Origin: Lunularia cruciata
Lineage: Eukaryota > Streptophyta > Marchantiopsida > Lunulariales > Lunulariaceae
Direction: 5' to 3'
NCBI GenBank assembly: GCA_948567375.1
Contig: OX419757.1
Location: 16,444,974 to 16,508,973 of the forward strand
Length of the DNA: 64,000 nucleotides
Position numbers and translations under genes: made by a program. The notes beneath the pieces were generated by a model. That model saw nothing but the letters and a program-made list of their open reading frames with translations. It searched no databases and was not told the origin of the DNA. Below, one piece after another: positions 34,174-47,997 of the stretch; the stretch's first letter is position 1; each line of letters opens with the position of its first letter.

Positions 34174-35347
34174 GAAAGTTTCAGAAAAATCCATTGAAAA
34201 TTGAAGAAATGCCAGACTCTATACAAATTTCCAAAGAGCATGCAATTTCAAGAGCAATTTACCCTATCAACTTTACAAAATTCTAGCTTAGTGCATGTAG
34301 TAGCTCTAACAATAATGTCAAGTGTGCTAACTGAAAGCTATCATGTGTATAAATTTCAAGTCCAAATCTCAAACTTGAGATTTTGCCCAAAATCACGATA
34401 ATCTCCAAAATCTGCAATCCACCTCACACAATCTCTCCAAATTGTCTCATGTGTACAAGATGTACAATATCATCTCAAAGACATCATAATGAACTATAGG
34501 GTATACAAACGGGTCTTGGTTCTCTAACATAAGTTCATCTCTCTCTTCTCATAATGTTCTCTCCAAGGGATCTCTCATGGCCTCCTTCTGTCTAATATTG
34601 AATTGTATGTGGAACATTATTGCCTTCTAGAGAGGTCCCGACAACGGAACAAAAAATGTGAGCTAGCCTGTCTCTCACTTAGGATGAACCTCTGATGGCT
34701 ATTATCATAGCGCACCATGGACTAAGAAGGGCAAGGAACCTTGAACTCTATCATACTCTTCCAAGGCTAACACTCCAAGACTCAAACCATTGCTCCTAGA
34801 GAACTCAATGAGAGAGAGATAGTTGCAAATGAAAGGATGCCAAGTACCTCTTCACCACTAGTTTATATAGTTGTGAAATAGTTATGCACCAAAGTTACTA
34901 ATTACTAGAGTAACTCAAGTTACTAGACTAAAAGTCAAATAAAGCCAAAAAGCTAAAAGAATATCTGTACTCATAGGAATATTCTCCTTAGCATGTGGTC
35001 TTATCTTGACCCAACAACTAAGTCAAGGATTCCTTCACATGGGCTATCCTTGGACTATAGAAGAATCCAAACAAAAAGGCTTGCGGGCCCAAGAGTTCTC
35101 AACTCTTTCCTCAAAGCCAAACACCTAGGAATAATACCAAGTCAACACACTAGAATACAAAATAATGGTGCTCATCTTTTCTATTTCCTCTAAAGTAAGG
35201 TCCCATCTATCTTAGCTATGACTAAATTTAGCTAATCATGACTAATGTAGAACCATCCTTTATCTCTTTATAAATAATATCTCTCAAGTACTTATAATAC
35301 CAAACTCAATATCACAATAGCACATACATGCACAAATGGTCATTATA
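34174..35347 (-). mobile_element. Family B fragment: 5' LTR plus leader only
   Basis: 34657-35347 (691 bp) is a diverged family B LTR. 34174-34656 matches the B1 leader (about 13545-14038), including the primer-binding region next to the LTR. The internal region and second LTR are missing. Divergence is clearly higher than in B1 or B2, so this is the remains of an older insertion. Confidence 0.88.
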
Positions 35348-37335
35348 GTCCTCACTCATAAGTCCACTCTCCAAAGTCAACTTCACAAAAAGTAAGCTTA
35401 TATCTCAAAATACACAATGTATGGCTCACACCATGTCATAAATTACAAGAAAATAAAGTTATAGAATAAGCTAATGGAAACAATCAACAAAACTAACCAC
35501 AAGCAGATAGACCAATTTAGGGACTGCAGTTTGGACTCATTTATTTCTGCATTGCATAAAAACTATACTAAATATGTATTTCAGTACAATGTATAATCAC
35601 TCTCTAATTGATATTTTTTGTTCCAAGTCTAAGGATCTGCACTTGTAGCATACCATATAGTGCTCCATGTGTCTAGGATATAGCTTTGAATCTATCCCTA
35701 TGACACAATATTTCTATAATCTAGTTCCAAATCTAGTAGAGTGGATGTTAGTTCTCTCTGAGTTCTAATGCTACCCTTGTTCTAGTCTGGAAAAATATTG
35801 TGGAATACAAATACAAAATTGGTGTTGGGAGATGCTTCTTAGATAGTTCAAGTTTAGATATCTAACAAAATAACAAAATGGCTTTTGTTGGTTTTAAATT
35901 GGCTTTGCTTGCAAGGAAATGGCTTTGCTTGCACAAGAAGGAATTTTCTTGCTATTAGCCATGGTTTTGCCTGCTTGTTTAACAATTGGATGGGTCTGCT
36001 TGTGCCACATATGGAGTTGCTCAAGAGCTCTTGGCTTTGGTCATTGTATGCAAAGGCTTCACTCAAAAGTGGTTGAGAGGAAATGGATTTGCTTTCTTGT
36101 TTTGGGCTTGCTTGTGGAGTTCAAGGTTTTATAGTTTGTTTTGGGTCCACTCACAAAGTTCAAGGTCTTACAATTTTATAGAATGCATTTTGAACAAAAA
36201 CACCTGAACATTTAATCAATTCCTAAGCAGAGATTCATACAATAAATTTTGGGAAATAAAAATAAATTAATAGGATGAAATAGAAAGTGACATTGACATT
36301 GAGACAAGGGTACTCAAGCCCCAAGCAAACCTTCAGCCTAGTGCATTGAGATCTCGCTCACAAATTCCTTAAAGTGCAGTTCAAACCTAGCTCTTTTCAA
36401 ACCAACTCCATTTAATACAAGTCATGTTGTCTTCAATTTTGTGATAATATATTAGCTATGAACCCTCATTAATATCTTCCATTTTGGAGGAATCCCAACA
36501 TTTTTGGTAATCTAGATTTTTTCTATTCTCTCCTTGTGCTCTGATTTTTGAATTCAAAGGTGAGCTCTAGATGGATTTTGTTGTATCTCCTCTCCTACCC
36601 TAAACTCTCATCTCTTCTCCTCTCATTTTTATCTACTCTACTCTCCTCCTCTAGTCTCTTCTCCTCTACTTCAATTAAACCCTGACATTCATCCACTTCA
36701 AAAATCCTTCTCTTGCAATTTGGAAATGCAAGACATGATAATGAAGAATTAGGACTTGATCATGACCTGAAAAGTTAGACTTTGGAACTTCTTTTCTTCT
36801 CCTCAATTTCTCACTTAAACCTTGGCCTTCCTCCACTTTGAAAACCCTTCTCCTAGAATTCATAATTTGGAAAAGCAAGATGTGACAATTCAGAATTTGG
36901 AAACCCACATTGGATCATTTGATGACCACTTCTCTCAAAAATCACCCTTCCCTAAACTCTCATACTTTCTCTTTCCAAAATCATCCCCGTAGTTCACATC
37001 TCTAAAATTGTCCTCCTCTTTGAAATCATCTTGCACTTCTTGTCTCCAAAATTGTCTTGCTCTATGACATTGTTGTACCTAAACCCAAAATGCTCAATGG
37101 AGCAAATTGCATTTTGTTCCTCCCAATCCAAAAGAACAATAAATCTCTCCTTCACTTGAGAGGTTGTAAACTATTTAAAACTATCTCTCAAGTGAAACCG
37201 CAAGGTTTTTGTGTTGGGATTCAAACTAATACTTGACCATTGCATTGAATGGCATGGGGAATTTATAACATTTTGATCATTATTTTGAATTGCCACCCTT
37301 TGTCTCAAATAGGTGAACTCACCTATTGACACTCA
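35348..37335. other. Intergenic sequence with local repeats
   Basis: No gene supported. 35885-36120 repeats the phrase 'ggctttgcttg' and variants. 36590-36900 is C+T-rich and holds a ~140-bp imperfect duplication (about 36658-36749 and 36797-36897, marked by 'cttctcctc', 'tccact' and 'aatttggaaa'). Confidence 0.45.
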
Positions 37336-38081
37336 TGTAATATTGCAAGAACAAGAGAAATCTTCAAGAGGGAAAGCACAGATTTCACACTCAATCCTCC
37401 AATACCCCAAAGGAGCACCTTCTCTTTATTATATAACAAAGAGTATCCCCTCAAAGGAAGCACCACCCTTGGATCAGATACATGGATTGGTGACTTGTCA
37501 GTGAGATCCATCCTTGGATTATTTTTTTGGATGGGTGACATGTCAATCCTTGTCCTATCTAGTTGGTCAAATGGGTTTGACCAAAGGGAATCTTTAGGGA
37601 ATATTTTTGTAGGAAGCTCAGAATCACAAGAGTAAGGTACTAATGGAAAGCTCTTGATGAGATGAATCATGGGGAGGAGAAGGCAAACATTTTTCCCCTG
37701 AGAGAGGGAGGGTTCCTTTCTATTTTTGAGGCCTAATTCATCCGTTTAGGCCTCCAAAAATGGCTTGAAGTTTTTAGGCTATTTTTGACTTCTGCCCTAT
37801 TAGTAGAAGTGCTCTTTTGGTAATACTTCTATCTGATCTATGTTCTCCATCATGTTAAACATCCTTGCATATGTCACCATCCCAAGTTTCACCTCTAGAT
37901 CATATGCCTAGCTATTGATTCTAAAGTTTCCAAGCATATTTTGGTTTTTGGCCTATTAGTAGAAGTTCTCTTTTGATGATACCTATAGCTTATCTACTAA
38001 GTCCCTCATGTATAACATCCTTAGAGATGTTACCAAACCAAATTTCATCTCTAGATCATGTGTCTAGCTATTGGTATTACA
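37336..38081 (-). repeat. Solo LTR of family A chromovirus
   Basis: 746 bp, inverted relative to the LTR at 4485-5221, with TGTAAT...ATTACA ends. Flanks ACTCA (37331-37335) and ACTCC (38082-38086) are a 5-bp target duplication with one change. Solo LTRs arise by recombination between the two LTRs of a full element. Confidence 0.9.
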
Positions 38082-38704
38082 ACTCCTCATGATCTTTTAT
38101 TTCACACATGTCTTCACACATGAACGCTGCTCAACGAGCAAAGTCTATATCAATCTATTCAAATTGAAACATCCAAACCAAAAATCTCTATGATGAAAAT
38201 CATTAACATTGAACATAAAATTATCAAACTCCATAAAAATCAAATGAAGTGAATTTATCCAAAATGATTTAGATAAATGCATTGAATTTTAATAACATAA
38301 CATAAAACAACTCAAAACCCATTAACATTGATCATTTAGATAAATTCACGGAACTTAAGTAAAATCACTTAAAAATAACTCAATTAAATAACTCAATTAT
38401 TTGATTTTTCATTACAATTTGAATGAACAATTAAAACACCATGCTTCAAAAAAATACACAATTACCTACTTGACAGGCATTGGTGTTGCTCATCAAAACA
38501 AGAGACTTTAATCCCCTATCTTGTTAGTGAGCAAACCCATCTAGAAATGCATTGAAATGGGAGCAATCCCATTTTGATGAACCCATTAAAATAATCCAAT
38601 TAGTGAAATAAACCTATTCAAGTCAATCTTTGCTTTTTATTACTATACTAGAGTTTGATGCAAATATCCATTGGGTGCTCTATTGAAGGCCAAACATGTT
38701 TCTA
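38082..38704. other. A+T-rich intergenic sequence, no gene seen
   Basis: Runs of A and T. A phrase around 'cattaacattga' is repeated near 38197 and 38319. May include one end of the Harbinger relic, but no terminal repeat was found. Confidence 0.35.
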
Positions 38705-40191
38705 CTATGGACTGCCTAGTTTCTTCTTTGCTCTTGTGGTAGATCCATTAATTTCACTTGTGAAATTGGCCTCATCTCTTGAAAGGTCCTCTTCATCCTC
38801 CCACATATCAGACCTATTGATCAGATAATTATACAAGATAAAAAAGGCAGAAATCCAATGCAAAAAATATGCATTACTTTTTTTATTGTTTAATTGCACA
38901 CTCAACTCCTCAATGAATGCTATGGTGCTTTCACTATACCAATGCAATTTTTATTTAAAGACTTTGTTCTAGCACACATTGATTGAAGTCCTTCCTTTCT
39001 TGCAAATTTGCTTGTTTGAACAAGGGCACAAAATGATTCATCAACATATATCTAGCATCTCCTAAAAGATATTAATTTATATCAAATGAAATACATGCTT
39101 CTCTTTGGTTCAAGTCTAACCAAAGCTCCAATCTCTTTAAACATGCATATCATAACATGATCCATGCAACTTATGAAAAAACAAATCCTTTGTCAGCCAT
39201 CCACACAACCTAACACTTCAACACAACAAAGATCTTCCTCTATCATCCACAACTCAACCTAAATTTTCCATTTAGCACACTAATGTCAAAGCACAAATCT
39301 TTTATCATTCATCTACCACTTAGTTCAACACTTTCATAAAGCAAACATTGAATATAGATTCCATCTCACCTCTTGCAAAGTGCATAATCCTGTGCTTGTC
39401 ATCACATCTCACATACCCATTAATTTAGTAGCTTCCCTTCAGACTGAAATACACTTGCCCATCAATGGTGAACTTTTGTGATAAAGGAAAAAGTGTTCCA
39501 TCCACTAGGCCAAGAAATCACCAAGAAATCCTTTCCGTGCAAATATAGAGGAAGTTCTACTTCTCTCCCCTACCCCTAGCCATTGCACTTCATTTTTAAG
39601 AATGGACAATATAGCAATGATAACTCTCTCAGTAAATTTATAAGTGTACCTTGCACTAATTCCCCATAAGTTCATTCCTCTTGCAACACAGGCTCCATTA
39701 CCATTATGCCCTAAACAATCTAATATTAATGCCACTTGGAACCATACAGGTGTTTCGTGTCTGTGGGCTCCCTCCTTCTCTTGGAGACATCATGCTCTTT
39801 GAGAAAATTCATTAACATCACAATAGAGACCATATCTTCCCATACAAGCTGTTTGAAGCAAGGGGTTCAAGTGCAAAGAGAAATTTGTATACAAATTCAA
39901 TACTGAGGGAACTTGGCAAGTCTCTTCAAGTATCACCTCTCATGTATAAATGTCCACCATTTGAAAAGTCTATCTAGCACACCCATGTCCATATCGTCTT
40001 CTTTTGCTCCATTCTTCTTCCCATGTATCCAAATCAGAACTTGAATCTAAATCCCAAGAAGAATCAGACCATTCATCATCTGACCATTCTTCTGAATGTT
40101 CTTGAAATTCTGCTGATGAATGCATATTGATTTTTTCAGCTCTTTCCTTAACCATGTCCAAGTACTTCATACGAGGCTTTATGGATTCCAC
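38705..40191 (-). pseudogene. PIF/Harbinger-type transposase relic
   Basis: Minus strand. 39970-40191 is an acidic N-terminal region (MESIKPRMKYLDMVKER). 39505-39735 contains LDCLGHNGNGACVARGMNLW and the helical segment before the catalytic core. At about 39420-39505, in another frame, VDGTLFPL gives the first catalytic Asp region, followed by KGSY, a stop, and NGYVRCDD. 38705-38947 is the C-terminal end with LYNYLINRSDMWEDEE. PIF/Harbinger transposases are DDE enzymes that cut and paste DNA with a 3-bp TTA/TAA target. Stops and frame changes make this copy inactive; the centre with the other catalytic residues is not readable. Confidence 0.7.
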
Positions 40192-43100
40192 TAGTACATT
40201 GGAGGAATTCTAGCTCTCACTTACAACCTAGTAAAATCCAATTTACTTTCATGCTATGTTCAATGCTGCCACCTCTCAGGAACTGTATCGGATATGAAAG
40301 GTCTGGACTATCAAAACTAAGGTGCAGCTGAATTGTAAAACAATTAGTCGACTAGTGTGGTTGAACTGCCACTTGATGGAGGAATATGCCCATTGGGGAG
40401 CTATGAAAAAGGCAATTTTTATCCACTTTCTTGAGAACTAGTGAAGCTGAATTGTCACATGATCGAGGGATATGCCAAGGAGGAGCTATGAACAAGGGAA
40501 TTTTTGTCCTCACATAGGGGAACTATGAACAAAAGGGACTCTATGTCTTTCACATTCAAACTTCGACATTTCAAAATGCTTCCAATTGAATGGTATCTGT
40601 GAACTAGGGAAGGTATTGCCTTCTATTCAAAATGCAATGACACCTTGGTACCTATGAGCTTGACACCTGTGTGTGCATTTCACACCGGTTTAATACCCTT
40701 TAATTCTTAATTAGAGGATGTCCCGTAACTCCCATGAGATGCAACGTGTCATGAAAAAGGTGACCTGTCCTTCCTACGGCAACAGGCTGTATTCCATTGT
40801 TCTTGTTTGTATGCATCGGAAACGTTACACGGAGCTACAATAAAGTTTTAATAATGGGATTTTTTCGGACTCCATAAACCTTAAACTGAAACCTCCCTTG
40901 TCTTGGAATATTTTAAAAAGAAGTTAGGGTCCTGTAACTCCGTTCTTCCCCCTTGACTGAAATTGAATAAAAGAGTACTAACACACTACTCTATAAAAGA
41001 AGTGGTAAATTTTAGAGTCCCGAAAGATGGTGATAATACCAATGATGTTCGCGATATATGTCTGGTCCGTCTTGTAGATAAACTTACTAACATAGATACT
41101 CTAACATAACAAAACACCAATTTCGAGAATGTGGAACACACAACGTTCCTCCGGGTAAACCCAAGGTTACTAATAAATAGTACCATATGATAAACCTAAA
41201 GAAAGAGAGAAAGTTATATGGTTTGCCATACCGTGCCTCGCAATCATGTTACCGTCTCTATTCTAGTTTCACTCCCGTCTCTCAGTAGAAGACAACAAAC
41301 CATGACCAGGAGAGAAAAGAAATTCCTATCGGTGTCACTATTTCTTCTCAATAGGAGGCATACTTTTGACAAAAAAGAAGAAGGAAGGAGACATACATAA
41401 TCTCAAAGAGGAGATTATACTCGTTAATCCTTGTCTCTTATGTGAGGTCACTTTCTAGCCAAGTTTAGGGTTGTTCAAATTTTCTACTTCTTTAACTCCC
41501 AAAATGAAAAATTATTTTTCCATTTCCGAGAATGGATTGCATGAAACAAGAGGATGGAAATTAACCTCCACCGCCAACGAGATGAATGATGAACATAAAA
41601 TGTTGAAGAGAGAAAAAGAGGAAAAGAGACTTTCACCTTTGGTAACTCCCGCATTCTTAAAAAACAGTCAAGACCCCTCTGCATCTCCGCTGAAGATGAG
41701 TTTCTCTAGCGGAGCCGCGTAAATAGAGCCGGATAACGCTCTCCTACAGAGCCCGTCTCAAGTGGGAAGCTCTTGGACTATTTCCGACTGCAGCCAACAA
41801 GCAGGGGACAAACCGGCATGGAAATTTCTCCGCCACTTCTCACTTAGGACATCGTTAGCGGTGCCCCTAGTTTTGGCCAAGGGGGAATCCCTGTTCACAT
41901 GCACTTTGTCTGTGTCTGATGGACCCTTCGGGTGTTTTGGCGTCTATTCTACCAAGTCAACCATCGAAGGGTCAACCTTAACCCTATCTTACGTTGGAGG
42001 AGGAGATGGTGGTGGGGTTCGCCTTTACACTTGGGAGATTCCTCAAGGCCGTTCCAACCAATGTAGCGGACTACCACTAATTCTGGCTACCCTTGTAGTT
42101 CATTGTCCGCTGTGTGCAATGGGGTTTTACCAACCACGAGGAACTTTACCGTACTTTTAGAACATATGTTCGTATTCTTTGGGTGGGGGGTTTAAGGGCT
42201 CTTAGTTCATCATGTCCCAGTCTCCATGACTGAATAGTCGTAGAGTATCCTAGTGCTTTTTGTTTGACTTCTGCGACCACTAGCATAAGATATAATAAAA
42301 CTGCAAATGTTTTGCTGATGTAAGAATTACACAGGAGATGAATTTGCATGTCTAATAATTTCAATAAAATTTCACCCAGCATGACCAAATATTACGTTGC
42401 CAATTCAACTTTTGCAAATTGTTGTAGTCGTACATTGTGCTAAAGGATTAGTTGATAGGACAAAGCAAATTATGGTTTCTACGGCAACACGTGGCCCTCA
42501 CAGCGGCTGACGTTGCAGCCTGGACTCTACGCTCTGGCGCGGATTTCAATTTACTTAAATCATGTAATCGCGAGGTAAAATTGCTTTACTGTTGGCAGTA
42601 AGCACGCAGTCAAAAAGGAAGATATGGAAGGGCTGACAAGTTTGAGCCTTTTAAAGTTGGAAGCCTCTCGAAAGGTACCATCTGGTGGGTATTGATTTCA
42701 GCACTGCTAGACGCAGGATGGAGCATTGGACTGTAGTTTAGAGGTGTAAGGAGGAGATGGGTGCAGCTCCGAATTGGAGACCTGGCAGTGGACAGTGCAC
42801 TCAAAGTCTCCATTACGGAAGCAAGTTATTGGTGGGGATTCCAGTAGACGGTGGATATTACGAGCTGTACGGTGCGGAACTAGTTTATGCTTTAAGAGGA
42901 GACCGGCAAATCGAGAGACGATGGAGATCCAGAAGAATCACCGATGGTGCAGAGGGTAGTTCCAAGCAAGTAATTTTAACCGATGAAGTGTGATCGCAAC
43001 AAGCCCAGAAAGAGGTGAAAAGGAACAGCTTTAATAATTATATGGACATTACATCTTTCTGTGCCGCAGGTTTACTTCATAAGGACTTTGTAGATACATT

Positions 43101-44045
43101 CTATTTGCTCAGCTTCTAATTGGTTGATTGCAAAATCACAAAGACTAGGTCTCCGATAAAGTGAGATGTTTTATTCCGTACGACTTCCCAGTTTCTTCTC
43201 TTGAATCTTGACCTGAACCTTGGTTGCAGGAGGTTCGGTAAAGTTGACCAAGGAAAACACAGCTGCCTATCTTTGGCACATCAGAGAGTTAACCTGAGTG
43301 GTAGAACTTTAGATCCTCTACTGTGCATGGGAAGATGTGATATCAATGTGACAAATTGCATTGCCAATTAACCATTGTGTCCTCTGAAGTTTGTAACTTG
43401 TCGATCGCGTGCTTGTTGCTCTCCACTTAATTGTTGAAGTGCAGGTGACTGCGACTCCAGAAAGGATGTGAAGCTTACCCAAGTTCTAATCACAAGGGAC
43501 CTGGGTGGGTATATGTGTGACCTAATGACATGTGCTAGAATCGGATACGATTTTCCCTTATCGTTGGTAAAAGATCTAATTCTTCTTGCTGGATAGTAAA
43601 TATGGTCGAAAAGAAGATGCTTCCAACTGCTTCCAGTGAGGAGAGGAATCAATCATATGCAATGTCCATAATTTACGTAATCTCTTCAAAGTGATGCTTC
43701 CAAATCTTGTGAGCCGAAGCCTCTAACTACACAGGAAGAGGACGATTTGGGGTGGCAGCACAATTAGGCATCATGTTCTTTGACTAATCCACTGGCTCAC
43801 CATCCTGCAATATGCACAGTAATGTTAGGCTCTGCTTTCCCTGCTACGCAATGTCGGACAGGGGAAGGAGCTCTATTGAGAGGAAGAACTGAAGCCTAAG
43901 TAAATAGAAATGAAGCCGCACTAGAATGAATTGAAGCCTGAAAACAGTATGAAGAGCAATAGATCCTTGACAATTGCACCCTACATACCACTTTGAAGCT
44001 GGTCTCGATAGGAGGCAGATCTAACATCAACCACGTGAAGCCAGG
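40192..44045. other. Intergenic sequence between Harbinger relic and TRM1
   Basis: No gene supported. G+C content rises from about 41 kb. Open stretches at 41762-42160 and 42757-42993 on the plus strand match nothing I recognise and show no start or splice context. The last few hundred bases would include the TRM1 3' untranslated region. Confidence 0.35.
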
Positions 44046-47000
44046 CTATTGCATATTGCGAGCTAGCTCAATACACCGATCCATGCGACAGTTGGTCTTT
44101 ATGGCGTTTGGATTAACATGAGAGCGACCTGCTGTGTACCCTTCCTGATTATACCAACAACAATGGAGAGTGAGAGTGAGAAGATGGAAAAGTTCTAAGT
44201 TTCGGTAATGGGCATAAGCAACACAAAGCACAGGATTGCATCGTGCATTAAGCTTAATGGTTCAAGTCTGCTTGGTAGAAGTTCAGCACACAGTCTTTCG
44301 TCAGTCTTACGCTAGTGTGTATTCATAAGTTTCGTGTTAAGTTCATGAATTACAACCTGTTGCAAACCCTTGATGAAATCTTTCCGCCTTGGAGTCTGCA
44401 ACTTGCCCCTCTTGCCAATCTGGAGTTACAATGCAACCGTACATTAACAGGTGCAAGATTAGGAACGACTGCACGTTTGCACTTGTGTCTCTCGTCTCTA
44501 CTACCCCTGGCCAAGTATCCTTGGTAGATTTCTGCACCTTGCTAGAAGCTTTAACAGTCCTGGGATGGCAGCGCTACTCGAAGAAAACGAGACAGCAACT
44601 CAAGTACCTGGCGTGGGCAGGATAATCACCTCATGAAGCTCAATGTAACCACATGGCAGGTCAGGTTGGCACTCATCCAACATCACCTCAAGAAGATTGT
44701 CCAGGACACGCATGTCAACTGGAGAGTTATTCTGCGTTCGTGCTCCAAGTGGTTTGATCCAGCCCCACTCTCGTGCAAGTTCAGTCATGCTTTCAACGTC
44801 ATTCTTATTGTGAAGAGGACCAGTCCATAGAGGACCTGAGACGACTAGTGATCCTTTCTTCTGTTAGCATCCAACAAGTTATGGAGTCAGACTTGATGCG
44901 GTCAACCTACACTGGCAGCATCATGACATGCTCATCCATCTACTGCTTAGAAGAAGATGCTAAGAAGCTTTACTGCGTCAAACATTGTGACTAGTGAAGT
45001 AGGGAGGTCTGACAAGGTCTATCATAGGGAGTTTAGCCACCATTGGATGTGAGCACGAACACATAATTTCTCCCAGATCTTCAAACTGAATATCTTGTGA
45101 TTGTCCACACAATTTGCAGTGGACAATAAAACCATAGTTCCTGCGTAGCCGAAGCACAGTGAGTGTTGAGTACTCCAGCCCCGTGAAACTCTGACGCTAT
45201 GAGTATGAGATCAAATATACCGATCAGAAACAGCACAAAAGTCGCGCCTTAAAAAGTCTTTCTAGCACTGTCCACTTCAACTAGTTGGTTTGTCGTGAGA
45301 CTATGAATACGCAAATGGAGGAATAATTCATCTAAGATAAAGCTACAAATAGATACTCTTGTTAGCCCGAATAGGCACAAACATACTATCGACTGCCTAA
45401 AAATGGCCGTAACGAGCATAAGTAGGAGAAACAAATGAGGCGGACCGATGAATTATTCTAGTGAAAGTGTGTATAGCATTACAGCAGATGCTAAATCAAA
45501 ACGAAGCTTGAAAAGAGCTCCGTCTCTCAGATGCATCAGACCTGCAGTTAACATACGTAAGAAGAGACGGATTTTGAAGTGATCAAAGCGCATACTTATT
45601 TATCAACTGTTTTCCTGGTTCAATACGTAGCATAGTTCGAAAAACAGGCCCGTGGTATGAGTAGTTAGAGAACACTGGAACCACTTTCATATTACGAGTT
45701 GCTGCTTCACGAACTGCATCTCCGATTAACATTCGCAGTCCAATTTCATTAGCAAATGGCATAGGCCTGATAAATGCTCCATAAGACGCCAGCGCACTGC
45801 ATACGCATGCAATCACCTGATTGTTTATTTATCTAAGTCCATTAGCCTCCTGTCTTCAACATCTGGATTACTAAAACATGTGGTAGCTCTAGCTGGTAAG
45901 ATGCAGATCTAATTTAAGCACCTCTCCCACCATCTCGGTCAAAATATCTCAGAACTTCACAACATCAAAATTTTCAAAAGGAAGCTAAGCAAGAAGTACT
46001 CGTACATTATAATTATGGGAACAAACAATTCTTTCTTAGTAGTCCTTACTTGTGTGGGCGATGACCACCAGAGGAGAAGCCGTCAGTTGAAGTCAGATAC
46101 ACAAGACCACCATGCTTGACCGCTCCCAAAGCTGGTCCTATACAGAGAGTGTCGCTACCAAATGAATCCACATCTATCAGGTCATAGTACTCATTTCGCA
46201 AAGCGCAACTCAGTAACACCTTATGTGCATCATCCGGGGTGATGCGCCAGCGCTCCACTTCAGGTTCTCCTGCCTGAATCAAGATCAGTGAGCTTCAAAC
46301 AGACACAAAATGACTTGCTCAACACACAGAGATTGTCACAAATAATTCTGGAAGAATTTAACAGAGTTGATAAATAAGAGATGTGGGTCGTTAAACTCTT
46401 GAATATTTTTGAGCATAAAAGGACTTCTGTAACTGCAATGCCTCCATTCAATGGCAATTAAGCTACTTCACTGCAGGAAGATAGAGGAAAATATCTCATA
46501 CGAAAATATAGAATCTTACAAATCTCTAGGTGTTTTATGCTATGCTGAATTTGTAACCATCAACACCATTTCATGATATACAACGTCCGGCAAAATATGG
46601 TTTCAATTATGCTCCTAAGTAAGAACTACGTGGGGAAAAGCTATGCCAGCTCAAAATTCAAGGAGGTGACAGCAGGTCGAAATGAGGGCAGGAAAATTAC
46701 ATCGAAATCCTCGGCTGCAAGTTTATGTCCTTGAGATAAATTTTCAGCGAGAAGATCCATCAATTCGTTGCAAGCATCGTTGGCCCATACAAAATCAGCT
46801 CCCGCTTGCAGAAGGTATCGCACAGCTCGCACTCCGCACCCACTCATCACATCCAGCACACGCAGGCTACCAGTCTGCTGGCGGTGTACAGCAGCGAGCA
46901 GCATTCCTAAATCCCGAGCTAACGAACTTTGTCTTCGGTAAAAAGCAGGTCCCACTTGGAACGACACTCCTCTCTCATCTTGCACCAGCATTCGCACTGG

Positions 47001-47063
47001 TGGTATACGCATTGTCACCGCAACCGGGAACAGAGCCCCAGTTCCTGCGCACTGGACGAACAT
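44046..47063 (-). CDS. TRM1: tRNA (guanine(26)-N2)-dimethyltransferase, TRM1 family
   Basis: S-adenosylmethionine-dependent enzyme that makes m2,2G at position 26 of tRNA. Seven exons on the minus strand: 47063-46701, 46273-46050, 45796-45596, 45140-45041, 44860-44630, 44419-44357, 44144-44046. All have GT-AG borders and together give 426 residues, about the length of the Arabidopsis paralogue At3g56330 (433, from memory). Seen: SAM site VLDVMSGCGVR at about 69-79, acidic ND at 95-96, DLIDVDSFGS at 152-161, SSGGHRP at 188-194, zinc-type cysteines 271, 274, 290, 292, and C-terminal EGYTAGRSH. DSFGS, not DPFG, fits the organelle-type plant branch. A stop lies three codons before the chosen Met, so any transit peptide must come from an unseen 5' exon. 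The 44860 acceptor and weak 'gtggct' donor at 45040 are the least certain borders. Confidence 0.88.
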
Positions 47064-47997
47064 GGCTAGCTATGGCAGCCCGCCGCCCACGGAATATTAT
47101 TTTCCAGGCACCCAATTCTGCAAATCCAACTTGGCCTGCTACTCAAATTCTTTTTCACTTCGCAGTTCAATTCCCTCAACTCATGCCATTGTTGCCGCTC
47201 TGCATTCTGTTCTCCTCCCCTCCTGTGGAATTGAAACTACTCGCACGAGTGTCGAACGCTCATTTTTCAACTGCTCTGTGGAAGGAAATTATTGGTAACT
47301 CTTTGCATTGCCCAAAAGGCTTTGCTTTGCAACATACTATTCAGGTAACACACTTTCTTGAGATCACTCTGAGAAGACCAGACGTTGGACTAACTTCGAG
47401 CTACTTTACGGCAAAAAGCTCCCACGTCCATAGTGACTTTTATCCTACTTGATTCCAATGCCGCTTTGTTTCTCGAGATGAGTGTCGTGAACCCACAACT
47501 ATGCTGAATATCCTTCGCATTCGCGTGGCACCCGGTCTGGATGGAAGACTTCGTTTGCATGCATAAAGACAGGGCTCTTGTGAATCTAGCTTCGCGGAGT
47601 AATCAACGTCCTTCGTGGCGGCAGTTAATGGAGCATGGTCGTTTGATGAGGGAGTTTCTCCCAAGATGAATAGACTCGCTAGGTTCTTCATGGACATAGG
47701 AGAGACGCAAATCCCGCACGGAGTTCCTGTTGTTTTGCAGGCCTCAGGTACTCATATGGGGGCACAACAGAGTTGCTCAAGGGGCACTCTGCTGTGACCA
47801 ACGAGCTCTTGTGCTTAGCGAAGACAATTACCGGGCTTAAATCAAAATCCAGATTGAGTTTCATGTACATGAAACAATTACCAAGACTTAGTCAGTTTTC
47901 ATGGATTCGAGAATAGGCAGTGATAATATGTATGATTACATGTATTTTGAATAACATCGTTAAAAAATGGGGCCCGGTAACTGAATTTGAATGATTT
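47064..47997. other. Spacer between NUG2 and TRM1
   Basis: 934 bp holding the NUG2 3' end and the TRM1 promoter/5' leader. A minus-strand open stretch at 47440-47697 (MSMKNLASLFILGE) could be a 5' exon coding for a targeting peptide of TRM1, but no splice link can be shown. Confidence 0.4.

Noticed and set aside
41762-42160. 132-codon plus-strand frame in G+C-richer DNA
   Set aside because: No family recognised, no splice or promoter context, and the opposite strand is also partly open; kept only as a remark in the intergenic entry.
46682-47452. 256-codon plus-strand frame
   Set aside because: Overlaps TRM1 exon 1 on the opposite strand and has no recognisable domain; the minus-strand reading has clear homology.
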